64,000 nt of DNA from Polaribacter sp. (GCA_018663625.1 JABJPX010000001.1:78940-142939), one strand, 5' to 3'; positions 45,349-54,690 are shown, numbered from the stretch's first letter. The notes: a model not told the origin generated them from the sequence alone. Program-made: numbers and translations.

Positions 45349-45492
45349 ATGATGCAACTTTACCCTAAAAAGTCATTTGATATTCAAATGCAACCTAAAA
45401 AAGAAACAATTCAATTTTTGATTCATTTTTCCAAATCACTCACCATTGTAAAAACGGAATCAAAAAACTTCATTGAATTGAATTTGAATTAA
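45349..45492 (+). CDS. small conserved-looking protein downstream of the ECF sigma gene
   Basis: Frame of 47 codons: MMQLYPKKSF, MQPKKETIQFLIHFSKSLTIV, ending FIELNLN. It starts 58 bases after the sigma stop and has its own terminator immediately downstream, so it is part of the sigma transcript. Small proteins with similar wording follow ECF sigma genes in related bacteria, from memory; function unknown, possibly regulatory. Too short for routine gene finders. Confidence 0.6.
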   Translation: MMQLYPKKSFDIQMQPKKETIQFLIHFSKSLTIVKTESKNFIELNLN

Positions 45493-45497
45493 TGCAG

Positions 45498-45530
45498 AAA
45501 AAGTTCCAACATTTGTTGGAACTTTTTTTA
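45498..45530 (+). terminator. terminator of the sigma/small-protein unit
   Basis: AAAAGTTCCAAC / GTTGGAACTTTT (about 45499-45510 with 45515-45526), short loop, T run. Confidence 0.88.
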
Positions 45531-45559
45531 TTTTAAGGATTGAGGATTGAGAATTGATG

Positions 45560-46210
45560 TTACTTTTTATAGTACGCATCTAAAACGGACTTTCTACCAA
45601 TCGTTTTGGTAATGATGTCTTTCTCTAAATCCCAACCTCTTGCCGGAGAATATTCTCTTCCATACCAAATAATTTGCAAGTGCAAATCATTCCAAAGCGC
45701 TTCTGGAAACAAACGTTTTGCATCTTTTTCTGTCTGAGCTACATTTTTACCATTGGTTAAATTCCAACGAAATAGTAATCTATGAATGTGGGTGTCTACT
45801 GGAAATGCTGGCACACCAAAAGCTTGACTCATCACTACACTGGCTGTTTTATGTCCAACAGCAGGAAGCTCCTCCAAACCTTCAAAAGATTGGGGTACTT
45901 CGCCATTGTATTTTTCAATGAGAATTTTAGACAGCCCATAAATCCCTTTTGATTTCATTGGAGACAATCCACAAGGTCGAATGATTTCTTTGATTTCTTC
46001 CACTGACATCTTTACCATATCAAACGGGTTGTCTGCTTTGGCAAAGAGTAAGGGGGTAATTTTATTAACCCGAACGTCTGTACATTGTGCAGATAATAAA
46101 ACGGCAATTAGTAATGTATAAGGATCTTTATGGTCTAAAGGTATTGGAATTTCTGGATAGAATTCTTCCAAGGTATCGATTACAAATTGTACTTTTTCTG
46201 ACTTGTTCAT
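45560..46210 (-). CDS. nth: endonuclease III, iron-sulfur cluster ligands absent
   Basis: DNA glycosylase/AP lyase of 216 residues for oxidised pyrimidines. Helix-hairpin-helix LPAVGHKTASVV carries the catalytic Lys; the catalytic Asp is in VDTHIHR. E. coli Nth ends with CX6CX2CX5C for a [4Fe-4S] cluster; here the tail YSPARGWDLEKDIITKTIGRKSVLDAYYKK has no cysteine, so the cluster is lost. The rest of the fold is normal, so the protein should still bind DNA. It is monocistronic, minus strand. Confidence 0.92.
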   Translation of the reverse strand: MNKSEKVQFVIDTLEEFYPEIPIPLDHKDPYTLLIAVLLSAQCTDVRVNKITPLLFAKADNPFDMVKMSVEEIKEIIRPCGLSPMKSKGIYGLSKILIEKYNGEVPQSFEGLEELPAVGHKTASVVMSQAFGVPAFPVDTHIHRLLFRWNLTNGKNVAQTEKDAKRLFPEALWNDLHLQIIWYGREYSPARGWDLEKDIITKTIGRKSVLDAYYKK

Positions 46211-46299
46211 TTTTATTGTTGCAAAGTTTCAAAAAGTTGAAGTTACAAAGTTAATCTAAAACTTTAATTACTGCACGAATAAATACTTTATCACTTTTG

Positions 46300-46307
46300 T
46301 ATCTTTG
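46300..46307 (+). promoter_or_regulatory. -7 element upstream of bcp
   Basis: TATCTTTG fits TAnnTTTG, 19 bases before the bcp ATG; no good -33 box is seen. Confidence 0.4.
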
Positions 46308-46326
46308 TGAATAAAAAATATAAAAG

Positions 46327-46779
46327 ATGACTACATTAAAAATAGGGGAGAACGCTCCAAATTTTGAAGCAAAGGATGAAAAAGGCAACACAATTCAGTT
46401 GTCTGATTATGCTGGAAAAAAATTAGTTTTATTTTTCTATCCCAAAGCAAGTACGCCAGGTTGTACAGCCGAAGCATGTGATTTAAGAGATAATTACGAA
46501 GCTTTTTTAGCAAAAGGATATGCTATTTTAGGTGCAAGTGCAGATGCTGCGAAACGCCAACAAAATTGGATTAATAAGCATGAGCTTCCATTTCCATTAT
46601 TAGCCGACGAAGACAAAACGGTTATCAATGCTTTTGGTGTTTGGGGCCCTAAAAAGTTTATGGGAAAAGAATATGATGGCATTCACAGAACTACTTTCGT
46701 TATTGATGAAAATGGTGTAATAGAAGACATTATTTCAAAAGTAAAAACCAAAGCACATGCAGCACAAATTTTAGGCTAA
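46327..46779 (+). CDS. bcp: thioredoxin-dependent thiol peroxidase (Bcp/PrxQ)
   Basis: Peroxiredoxin of 150 residues, full length. The peroxidatic cysteine C46 is in YPKASTPGCTAE, and the resolving C51 is five residues away, the PrxQ spacing. It reduces H2O2 and lipid peroxides with electrons from thioredoxin. Its stop codon faces the end of the TonB receptor 14 bases away. Confidence 0.95.
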   Translation: MTTLKIGENAPNFEAKDEKGNTIQLSDYAGKKLVLFFYPKASTPGCTAEACDLRDNYEAFLAKGYAILGASADAAKRQQNWINKHELPFPLLADEDKTVINAFGVWGPKKFMGKEYDGIHRTTFVIDENGVIEDIISKVKTKAHAAQILG

Positions 46780-46793
46780 GCAATGCGATTTAT

Positions 46794-49241
46794 TTAAAAT
46801 TGCATTCCTATTTTAAAATTTAAGACCCTACCCGTCATAAAATTAGGAACACCAAATTGGGTTTTGGAATACACATCCCGAACCCAAGTGTTTGTAATGG
46901 CATTTTGAATATCAAACATATTAAAGAGTTCTAGCCCTGCAGTTAGCTCTTTGAAGTTTGATAGAAATCCTGTTGTAAATTGTTTTTTTGCGCTTGTAAA
47001 GACATAGGAAACCCCTAAATCGGCTCTTTTATAATCTCGCAAACGGTTTTGAAAATTATACGGGTTTGAATATGATGGAGAACCTCCTGGAACACCAGTA
47101 TTGAATACTAAATTTAAATAGGCTTTTAAATCAGGTAGGTTAGGAACGTAGTCTTGGAATAAAATACCAAATTTTAATCGTTGATCGGAGGGACGTGCAA
47201 TATTTCCTTGATTGTCAATGTTTTCCATGGTCTTTAAATACCCCAAACTCACCCAGCTTTCACTTCCAGCAATAAATTCGCCATTTAATCGAACATCCAC
47301 TCCAGAAGCAAATCCAGTGGTCTTATTGTCTGCTCTGTATCGAATTCTTACATTGTCTATGGAATAGGCATTAATATTACTTAAATCTTTATAATAGATT
47401 TCTGTTGTGAGTTTAAAAGGGCGCTCCCACATTTGAAAACTATAGTCCATACCAGAGACAAAATGAATTGATTTTTGTGCTTTCACATCGACATTTAATT
47501 GGCCATTATAATCTTTTAGTTCTCTGTAGGAAGGGGGCTGTGAATACCAACCGCCTGATACTCGAAATAACATGTCTTGAGACCAGTCTGGCTTGATGGC
47601 AAACTGCCCTCTTGGACTTATTGTTACTTGATTTTTTGAAGGAACTCCATTACCAGTTACCTTCCAGTTTTGTGCTCGTACACCAACACTGTACCAAATT
47701 TCATGATCTTTCCAAGAACGCTTTTCATTCAATTGTATAAAACCCGAAACACGATTTATTTGCACATTGTTGTCTGCCCTTATATTTTGATAGGGAAGAA
47801 TAGGACCTTCAAAAGAAACATAGGGTTGGTTGTTTCCTGCGGTCAACGGTGGACGCACCGAAAAACCTAATGAATCTATGATTTCCCATTCTCGGATACG
47901 GTCTTTGATATCTTCATGTTGGTATTTAAGTCCAGCAGAGATTTCTAAAGATTCTTTTTTGTAAGTTCCTTTTAATTGAAAATTACTAATCAGTGCATCG
48001 AGATCATTTCTTGCATGGTTTAATTGTGAACCAATTCCTTCAGAAAATTCAACTTCTCCAAAATCTTCTGAACCAACATTGGCATCAACTTCTCCTAAAT
48101 TATAGGCCGCTGCAATATCAAAATATTCTTCTTCTTGTGTATTGTAACTTGAGGCTGTTGCAGTAAGATCGATTGCATCATTCACTTCATAATTTGCAGA
48201 AAGTGCTCCAAATAAGGTGAGATAATTGTTTTTTTCCTGTCCGTCATAAAAAACGGTTAATTCTATGGGGGCATTTACAGTTCCAAAACGAGTTCTTCTC
48301 GAAATTGGTGTGTAATTGTAATTATTTAAGGAAAAATTCCCCAAAAAGTTAAGTGTGAATGCATCCGTGGCTTTGTATGACAGAAACGATTGTACATCTG
48401 TAAATCGAGGTTTAAAGTTGGTTTCTACTTGTTTGCTATTTACAAAAAGGCTGTTGTCTCGATATCGAATTCCTGTAATTGCACTTAATTTTTTATCTAA
48501 AAACTGCCCTTCTAAAGTAATGCTTCCTCCCAAAATACTAGCATCTATGGTTGTGGCTCTTTCTTTTGCATCTCGGTAAGTAATGTCTAAAACAGAGGAC
48601 AATTTGTCTCCATATTTTGCCTGAAACCCACCTGCCGAAAAGTTGATGTTCTTTACCAGATTTGAATTCACAAAACTCAATCCTTCTTGTTGTCCGGATC
48701 GAATGAGAAAAGGTCTATAAATTTCGATTCCATTGACGTACACGAGGTTTTCATCAAAATTCCCCCCTCTAACATTGTATTGTGTACTTAGCTCGTTGTT
48801 ATTATTTACCCCTGGAAGTGTCATTAAAACATTTTCTACTCCTGCATTTGGACCGATAATATTCTTTGCTTTTAATACATCAATTTTGGTAACTCCTGCA
48901 GCATTCTTTTTATTATTTTTAAGAACAATTTCCTTTAATACTTCTGTTTTTGGAGTTAATATTGGCGAAAAACGCATCACATTTTTACTGGTTGCTGTAA
49001 TCTCTTTTGTAAATGAATAATGTGCAATATGACTGTAAGTAATTGTGATGCTCTGGTTTAAAGGAATTCGTATGCTGTAATTTCCATTTTTATCGCTGGT
49101 GGTTCCAAAGGTTTTGAATTGAATATTCACTCCCTCGATAGACTGTTTTTTTGTGTCTTTGATAACACCTCTTAAAATTGTTGTAGTCTGTGCATACATC
49201 AGTGTAGGCAGCAAGATCAAAATGAAAAGTATTTTTTTCAC
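46794..49241 (-). CDS. TonB-dependent receptor with carboxypeptidase-like regulatory domain
   Basis: Outer-membrane protein of 815 residues. Signal peptide (ends MYAQ), a carboxypeptidase-like beta-sandwich (about 22-105, LRGVIKDTKKQSIEGVNIQFKTFG), plug domain (VLMTLPGVNNNNELSTQYNVRGGNFDENLVYVNGIEIYRPF) and beta-barrel ending NFKIGMQF. Substrate is unknown; SusD partners are absent, so it is not a polysaccharide locus. It follows an M23 peptidase gene by 25 bases and is probably cotranscribed with it. Confidence 0.9.
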   Translation of the reverse strand: MKKILFILILLPTLMYAQTTTILRGVIKDTKKQSIEGVNIQFKTFGTTSDKNGNYSIRIPLNQSITITYSHIAHYSFTKEITATSKNVMRFSPILTPKTEVLKEIVLKNNKKNAAGVTKIDVLKAKNIIGPNAGVENVLMTLPGVNNNNELSTQYNVRGGNFDENLVYVNGIEIYRPFLIRSGQQEGLSFVNSNLVKNINFSAGGFQAKYGDKLSSVLDITYRDAKERATTIDASILGGSITLEGQFLDKKLSAITGIRYRDNSLFVNSKQVETNFKPRFTDVQSFLSYKATDAFTLNFLGNFSLNNYNYTPISRRTRFGTVNAPIELTVFYDGQEKNNYLTLFGALSANYEVNDAIDLTATASSYNTQEEEYFDIAAAYNLGEVDANVGSEDFGEVEFSEGIGSQLNHARNDLDALISNFQLKGTYKKESLEISAGLKYQHEDIKDRIREWEIIDSLGFSVRPPLTAGNNQPYVSFEGPILPYQNIRADNNVQINRVSGFIQLNEKRSWKDHEIWYSVGVRAQNWKVTGNGVPSKNQVTISPRGQFAIKPDWSQDMLFRVSGGWYSQPPSYRELKDYNGQLNVDVKAQKSIHFVSGMDYSFQMWERPFKLTTEIYYKDLSNINAYSIDNVRIRYRADNKTTGFASGVDVRLNGEFIAGSESWVSLGYLKTMENIDNQGNIARPSDQRLKFGILFQDYVPNLPDLKAYLNLVFNTGVPGGSPSYSNPYNFQNRLRDYKRADLGVSYVFTSAKKQFTTGFLSNFKELTAGLELFNMFDIQNAITNTWVRDVYSKTQFGVPNFMTGRVLNFKIGMQF

Positions 49242-49266
49242 GTAAATTGTGGAATTATATGTTGAA

Positions 49267-50958
49267 CTATTTTCTATAAAACGTTCTTATTAGTGTATTC
49301 GTATTTAATACATTGTCTAAAACTACAAGTTTAAAGATATGTTTACTGCCTACCAATTTTTTATCCTTAAAATTATAGGTTAAGATGCCTTTTTTATGGT
49401 TGTACTCCATTAATATCCATTCATCATCAATCGTAGCTAGATAATTCTTAATACCAGAATCTGCATCAGAAACTTTCACTTTTAAGGTTGTTGCATTCGA
49501 AATCCATTGTTCATCCTTAAAATATAATGGGGTTAATTCAGGTGCTAATGTGTCTAATAACAATTGGTAATTCCCTAAGGATTTTGTGGTTGTATAAAAG
49601 GTACTGTCTTTTTTTCGGGTGTATTGGTACCTTGGGTATTTTTTGTAATCAACATTTGCAATATATAATTGTGATTTTTCCTTTTCTGTATATTTTGAAA
49701 CATCAAATGTTAACGTATAGCTTTTATCTAGTGGGATTGTAGGTTGATGAACTTTTACGACCCCATTTTCTTTTCTTAAATCTAAAAAGCAATCCTCGTA
49801 AAAGGTGTTTTTGGGAAATGCAACGGTAAAATCTTCTAAAGTAAATTTCTGAAATGCTTTTGCACTAATTTTATAGGCGGTTGTATCTTTTGTTTTTGTA
49901 AATAATGCATTGCTATTAATCCCTTTAATTGGTATTTCTAAAATACTTTTATTCCCTTTAAAATCTTTTGCGATTACCTTTACTTGGTAATTAGCATTCG
50001 CTGCTACTAGGATTTTTCCATCATTTACTAAGTCTTTATATATGGACAGTCCATTTTTATCTACTCGATGCGTTTTTTGAATTCGTTGTTTGTACGTCTT
50101 AAAGTGAGGGTAATCAACAAGTAAGTTGATGAGTTTACTTTCTGAGAAAGAAAAAGTAGTCACATCGTGATAATATACTCTTTTACCATTGACGAACATT
50201 TCCAAACTATAAATTCCATTTTTGTTATTCGCATTGTTTAAACGATCAAAAACACGAACACCAATACCAATGAGTCCATTAGAGGAAAATCGATTTGTTT
50301 TATAAACGCCTTTTGCTATTTTTTTTATGGGAAGTGCCACATTTAAATTGTTTTCATTAATTCGTGAAGCACTGTTTAATGCATAAATCATCAATGATTG
50401 AAAAACGGGAGGAATATCATCTTCGGGACAGATCCCTAAAAGCATTGGGTTTACAACTTTTTCAGTTAAAGTATTTCTTATTTCAAAATGCAAATGAGGT
50501 CCACTCGAACCTCCTGTATCTCCAGTATAAGCAATGACATCTCCCTTTTTTATAGGAAATTGATCTTCCTTTAAATAGAGATTCCCTGCGGTGTTCTTTT
50601 TAGTTTTGTATTGATATTCTTTTACATATTTTTCTATGTCATCTGCATATTTACTTAAATGTGCATAGACAGAGGTATATCCATTTGGATGCGTAATGTA
50701 GATTGTTTTTCCATAACCAAACTGCGCTATTTTAATACGAGAAACATAGCCATCTGCCACTGCATAGGCATTTAAACCTTCTTTGCCTCGTGTTTTAATA
50801 TCAATACCAGAATGAAAATGATTGCTGCGAAGTTCTCCAAAAGTACCCGATAATATAAGCGGAATGTCTAAAGGGCTTCTAAAGTAGTTTTTCGGGTATT
50901 TATCTTGACCAAATCCCAAAAAAGAAAGGAATAAAAGCGTGAAAGGAATGTATTTCAT
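49267..50958 (-). CDS. M23-family metallopeptidase
   Basis: Secreted protein of 563 residues with a signal peptide (MKYIPFTLLFLSFLGFG). The zinc peptidase domain lies early: NHFHSGIDI (HxxxD), then GPHLHFEIR (HxH) at about 155. It probably cuts cross-links or peptides in peptidoglycan. The long C-terminal region (about 200-560) contains Ig-like stretches (DSGIKNYLATIDDEWI). It lies 25 bases before a TonB receptor on the same strand. Confidence 0.88.
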   Translation of the reverse strand: MKYIPFTLLFLSFLGFGQDKYPKNYFRSPLDIPLILSGTFGELRSNHFHSGIDIKTRGKEGLNAYAVADGYVSRIKIAQFGYGKTIYITHPNGYTSVYAHLSKYADDIEKYVKEYQYKTKKNTAGNLYLKEDQFPIKKGDVIAYTGDTGGSSGPHLHFEIRNTLTEKVVNPMLLGICPEDDIPPVFQSLMIYALNSASRINENNLNVALPIKKIAKGVYKTNRFSSNGLIGIGVRVFDRLNNANNKNGIYSLEMFVNGKRVYYHDVTTFSFSESKLINLLVDYPHFKTYKQRIQKTHRVDKNGLSIYKDLVNDGKILVAANANYQVKVIAKDFKGNKSILEIPIKGINSNALFTKTKDTTAYKISAKAFQKFTLEDFTVAFPKNTFYEDCFLDLRKENGVVKVHQPTIPLDKSYTLTFDVSKYTEKEKSQLYIANVDYKKYPRYQYTRKKDSTFYTTTKSLGNYQLLLDTLAPELTPLYFKDEQWISNATTLKVKVSDADSGIKNYLATIDDEWILMEYNHKKGILTYNFKDKKLVGSKHIFKLVVLDNVLNTNTLIRTFYRK

Positions 50959-51050
50959 TGAAAGCGTAAAATTTTAGCTAAAATAGGGAAATTTGACGGT
51001 AGTTATTAACTTCTTGAAATTCAATTAGTAACTAAAAAACCAATTAAACC

Positions 51051-51080
51051 TTGTAGAATGAAAAAAGAATATTAACTTTG
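51051..51080 (+). promoter_or_regulatory. promoter of the coiled-coil/zapA unit
   Basis: TTG (51051-51053), 19-base spacer and TAACTTTG (51073-51080), a close match to TTTG-N19-TAnnTTTG; start about 20 bases before the ATG at 51108. Confidence 0.7.
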
Positions 51081-51107
51081 TTTCTATAGTTTTTTCTAAA
51101 AGTTAAA

Positions 51108-51398
51108 ATGAGCATACCATTAGAAGCAATTCATTTACTGGAAGATAAGTTGAAAAACTTATTTTCAAATTATGAATTTTTAAAAAATGAGAATGAAATA
51201 TTGCTTCAAAATGCATCAATGTATCAACAGAAGCTTTTAGAACAGCAACAATTAATAGAAGGACAAAAGAAACAATACCATCTTTTAAAAATTGCAAAAA
51301 CTATTGAAGGCAGTAAAGAAAATACAAGAGAGACAAAACTCAAAATAAATACTTTAATTCGAGAAATCGATAAGTGTATCATTCAATTGAATGCGTAA
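51108..51398 (+). CDS. small coiled-coil protein upstream of zapA
   Basis: Protein of 96 residues, nearly all helical with heptads (LEDKLKNLFSNYEFLKNENEILLQ, QKLLEQQQLIEGQKKQ). There is no signal peptide. It lies 12 bases upstream of zapA with a shared promoter, so a cell-division partner (ZapB-like) is reasonable, but no domain is recognised. Confidence 0.75.
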   Translation: MSIPLEAIHLLEDKLKNLFSNYEFLKNENEILLQNASMYQQKLLEQQQLIEGQKKQYHLLKIAKTIEGSKENTRETKLKINTLIREIDKCIIQLNA

Positions 51399-51410
51399 GT
51401 TCATTATATT

Positions 51411-51701
51411 GTGGGAAAATTAAAAATAAACGTCGTGATAGCAGGAAGAACCTATCCTTTGAGTGTTAACAATACACAAGAGGAAGAGGGCATGCGTAAA
51501 GCAGCGATAGCGATAAATACTTTAATTAAGAATTACGAGCAAAATTATGCCGTTAGCGACAAACAAGATGTTTTAGCAATGTGTGCACTTCAGTTCGCTT
51601 CAAAATTAGAAATTTCACAATTAGAAGAATCAGCAACAGATGCCGAAGTATTAGATAAAATAAAGGCGCTTACCCAATTGGTAAATACGCATTTAGAATA
51701 A
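51411..51701 (+). CDS. zapA: cell division protein ZapA
   Basis: Protein of 96 residues that cross-links FtsZ filaments at the division ring. KINVVIAGRTYPLSVNNTQEEEGMRKAAIAINTLI is the N-terminal ZapA domain and the remainder a coiled coil. The start codon is GTG at 51411. It is in one unit with the coiled-coil gene and is followed by a 6S-like RNA. Confidence 0.88.
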   Translation: MGKLKINVVIAGRTYPLSVNNTQEEEGMRKAAIAINTLIKNYEQNYAVSDKQDVLAMCALQFASKLEISQLEESATDAEVLDKIKALTQLVNTHLE

Positions 51702-51727
51702 GTTTTCTTTAAGATATTAATAACATA

Positions 51728-51892
51728 CTGCCTACGTTAGTAATTTGTTTGATAAACTCAACACGAATCTATTATGAAGGATAAGTCTTAGTTGCTAAAG
51801 CATGCCATCTTAGAATGGACCCTTGATCAACTAGTTAGTCCTATAAATACCATAATGGAGTTTATATAAACCCAACTGATGTAGGCTTTTTT
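51728..51892 (+). ncRNA. ssrS: 6S-like regulatory RNA
   Basis: Between zapA and rny lies a long imperfect hairpin. The closing stem is GCCTACGTTAGT (51730-51741) with ACTGATGTAGGC (51875-51886), 12 pairs including two G-U. Inner pairs include ATAAACTC with GAGTTTAT, ATTATG with CATAAT, AGGA with TCCT, AGTTG with CAACT and a terminal CCAT/ATGG loop. A T run follows. The elongated helix with bulges and the zapA neighbourhood fit the 6S-Flavo class; the name rests on structure and memory. Confidence 0.7.
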
Positions 51893-51910
51893 ATACACTA
51901 AATTTAAATT

Positions 51911-53479
51911 ATGGAAGAAATGATATTTCCCATCAGCGTGGGAATTTTAATAGGAATTGTTCTTGGTTTTTTAATCCTGAAAATTGCAGAAAAAGCAAAA
52001 GGAAAAAAAGCATTAAACAGAACTAAAAGAGAAGCAGCTGCAATTTTAAAACAAGCTAAAATTGATGCTGAGTCTACAAAAAAAGATAAAATTCTTCAAG
52101 CAAAAGAGAAGTTTATTGAATTAAAATCGGAACACGAAAAAGTAATTTTATCGCGTGAAAAGAAAATATCAGATGTTGAAAAAAGGATTCGTGATCGAGA
52201 ATCTCAAGTAGCCTCTGAAGTAGATAAGAACAAAAAACTGAATCGCTCTTTAGAACAAAAAGAAAGAGATTATGATTTTAAACTTGATTTTTTAGATAAG
52301 AAAGAAAGTGAGTTAGAGAAAAACCATAAGCGTCAAGTAGATATGCTTGAGCAAATTTCTGGTTTGTCAGCAGACGAAGCTAAAAAAGAATTAATTACTT
52401 CATTAAAAGATGAAGCAAAGGCAGACGCAATGGCCTTTGTTCAAACCACCATTGAAGAGTCTAAATTAACTGCAGAACAAGAAGCACGTAAAGTAGTTCT
52501 TGGAACCATACAAAGAGTAGGTGTAGAGCAAGCTGTAGAAAATTGTGTTTCTGTTTTTAACTTAGAATCAGATGATGTAAAAGGAAGAATTATTGGTAGA
52601 GAGGGAAGAAACATTAGAGCCATAGAAGCTGCAACAGGGGTAGAAATCATTGTTGACGATACTCCAGATGCAATTATTTTATCTTGTTTTGATCCTATTC
52701 GAAGAGAAATTGCACGTTTGTCATTGCATAAATTAGTGACTGATGGAAGAATTCATCCTGCAAGAATTGAAGAAGTAGTTGGAAAAACAGAAAAACAAAT
52801 TACACAAGAAATTATTGAAGTTGGTAAACGTACTGTAATCGATTTAGGTATTCATGGATTACATCCTGAACTGATAAAAGCAGTCGGTAGAATGAAATAC
52901 CGTTCTTCTTACGGACAAAACTTATTGCAACACTCGAGAGAAGTTGCAAACCTTTGTGGAATTATGGCCTCAGAAATGGGCTTAAATGCTAAGGTAGCTA
53001 AGCGTGCAGGATTGTTACATGATATCGGTAAAGTTCCCAATGAAGAAAGTGAATTGCCACATGCATTGTTAGGAATGCAATGGGCAGAGAAATACGGAGA
53101 AAAACCAGATGTTTGTAATGCCATTGGTGCCCATCATGATGAAATTGAGATGAAGAGTTTGATCTCTCCAATCGTTCAAGTTTGTGATGCGATTTCAGGT
53201 GCGAGACCAGGCGCAAGAAGACAAGTATTAGATTCGTATATTCAACGATTAAAAGACTTAGAAGATATTGCTTTTGGTTTTACAGGAGTACAGAAGGCCT
53301 ATGCTATACAAGCTGGTCGTGAATTGCGAGTGATGGTAGAAAGTACGAAAGTAAATGATGCCAAAGCATCAGAATTATCATTTAGTATTTCTCAGAAAAT
53401 ACAGAATGATATGACCTATCCAGGACAAGTAAAAGTAACGGTAATTCGAGAAACAAGAGCTGTGAATGTTGCTAAGTAA
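51911..53479 (+). CDS. rny: ribonuclease Y
   Basis: Membrane-anchored endoribonuclease of 522 residues that starts mRNA decay. N-terminal transmembrane helix ([18 protein letters not shown]), a long coiled coil (to about 200), KH domain ([21 protein letters not shown]), and HD domain (GLLHDIGK, then AIGAHHDE). Full length. It follows the 6S-like RNA and ends at a terminator shared with xerD. Confidence 0.95.
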   Translation: MEEMIFPISVGILIGIVLGFLILKIAEKAKGKKALNRTKREAAAILKQAKIDAESTKKDKILQAKEKFIELKSEHEKVILSREKKISDVEKRIRDRESQVASEVDKNKKLNRSLEQKERDYDFKLDFLDKKESELEKNHKRQVDMLEQISGLSADEAKKELITSLKDEAKADAMAFVQTTIEESKLTAEQEARKVVLGTIQRVGVEQAVENCVSVFNLESDDVKGRIIGREGRNIRAIEAATGVEIIVDDTPDAIILSCFDPIRREIARLSLHKLVTDGRIHPARIEEVVGKTEKQITQEIIEVGKRTVIDLGIHGLHPELIKAVGRMKYRSSYGQNLLQHSREVANLCGIMASEMGLNAKVAKRAGLLHDIGKVPNEESELPHALLGMQWAEKYGEKPDVCNAIGAHHDEIEMKSLISPIVQVCDAISGARPGARRQVLDSYIQRLKDLEDIAFGFTGVQKAYAIQAGRELRVMVESTKVNDAKASELSFSISQKIQNDMTYPGQVKVTVIRETRAVNVAK

Positions 53480-53501
53480 TTGAAACGATACTATAAAATT
53501 A

Positions 53502-53530
53502 AAAATCCTGCTTTTCGCAGGATTTTTTTA
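53502..53530. terminator. terminator between rny and xerD
   Basis: AAATCCTGC / GCAGGATTT stem with a five-base loop and T run; it lies at the stop codons of both convergent genes. Confidence 0.85.
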
Positions 53531-54424
53531 TTTCCGGGGATGAAACTTTTCTATTGTATCCTGTAAGTCGCTTTTGTCTAAATGTAAGTAGACCTCAGTA
53601 GTGGTAATACTTTCATGACCTAACATTTGTTGAATTACTCGTAAATCGGCGCCACCTTTTAAGAGATGTGTTGCAAATGAATGGCGAAAGGTATGCGGAC
53701 TAATTATCTTTTCAATCTTAGCTTTTAATGCCAGGTTTTTTAAAACAATAAAAACCATTTGTCGACTCAGACCATTGCCTCTTCGATTTAGAAATAAGGT
53801 ATCTTCAAAGCCTTTGTTGGGGTTGATGGTATTTCTAAAATGAAAAACATACCCATTTATTAATTTTTGAGTGGAACTATGAATGGGGATAAAACGCTGC
53901 TTATTCCCTTTACCAATGACTCTTATGAACCCTTCCTCAAAAAAAAGATCTGATATTTTTAAAGAAATTAACTCACTAACACGCAATCCACAGCTATACA
54001 TCGTTTCAAGCATTGTTTTATTCCGTTCCCCTTGTGGATGACTCAAGTCAATGGCAGCAATAATCGTATTAATTTCGTCTATAGATAGCGTATCTGGAAG
54101 TTTTACCCCTAATTTGGGGATTTCTATTAAATCGGTTGGATTGGTAGTTCTGTAGTCTTCAAAAATTAAATAATCAAAAAAACTTCTGAGTCCAGAGGTT
54201 ATTCTTGCCTGACTTCGAACGGCTACTTTTTTCGCTATTTCGTATATAAATTGTTGAAGGATATTTTCATCAATAGCAATAGGAGAGACGTCAATTTCAT
54301 TGGCCTCTAAAAAAACAACAAGCTTAGTTAAATCCCTTGTATAGTTTTCTATGGTGTTGGTAGAAAGCCCTCTTTCAATTTTTAAAAAAAGTTGAAAATC
54401 GATAATTGCGTTTTGCCAGTTCAT
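53528..54424 (-). CDS. xerD: tyrosine recombinase XerD
   Basis: Site-specific recombinase of 298 residues that resolves chromosome dimers at dif. N-terminal SAM-like domain (WQNAIIDFQLFLKIERGLSTNTIENYTRDL); catalytic residues in RVSELISLK (Arg), HTFRHSFATHLLKGGADLR, GHESITTTEVYLHLD (Tyr). The ATG at 54424 (MNWQNA) is taken over 54442. It is a core Xer protein, unrelated to the truncated integrase at 41.3 kb. Confidence 0.93.
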   Translation of the reverse strand: MNWQNAIIDFQLFLKIERGLSTNTIENYTRDLTKLVVFLEANEIDVSPIAIDENILQQFIYEIAKKVAVRSQARITSGLRSFFDYLIFEDYRTTNPTDLIEIPKLGVKLPDTLSIDEINTIIAAIDLSHPQGERNKTMLETMYSCGLRVSELISLKISDLFFEEGFIRVIGKGNKQRFIPIHSSTQKLINGYVFHFRNTINPNKGFEDTLFLNRRGNGLSRQMVFIVLKNLALKAKIEKIISPHTFRHSFATHLLKGGADLRVIQQMLGHESITTTEVYLHLDKSDLQDTIEKFHPRK

Positions 54425-54537
54425 ACAGATAAAAATAGGCATAAATAAACAAAAACAGTTGCGAATAATTATAAATATAAATCCATTTTTTTTAAAATAA
54501 TATTCATACTATTCGATTTGGTATCAGTTATCATACA

Positions 54538-54642
54538 ATGGGGGCTTCAATAAATAGTATTAATAATAATATTTCAGTTAATAGATCAAATCAATTAAAA
54601 GTGAGATCATATTTTAGTTTTGCAGCAGTATTTATATTGTAA
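54538..54642 (+). CDS. putative small protein upstream of aroQ
   Basis: 34 codons: MGASINSINNNISVN then SNQLKVRSYFSFAAVFIL. A terminator lies 20 bases after its stop and before aroQ, so it would be an independent short transcript in the 288-base xerD/aroQ gap. The frame is AT-rich and short; its existence as a gene is uncertain. Confidence 0.3.
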   Translation: MGASINSINNNISVNRSNQLKVRSYFSFAAVFIL

Positions 54643-54661
54643 TAATTTAAAATTTATTTAA

Positions 54662-54690
54662 AAAAGGAAGCTATAATGCTTCCTTTTTTT
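54662..54690 (+). terminator. terminator upstream of aroQ
   Basis: AAGGAAGC / GCTTCCTT (54664-54671 with 54678-54685), loop TATAAT, T run. As no known gene ends before it on this strand, it implies a small transcript in the gap. Confidence 0.75.
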
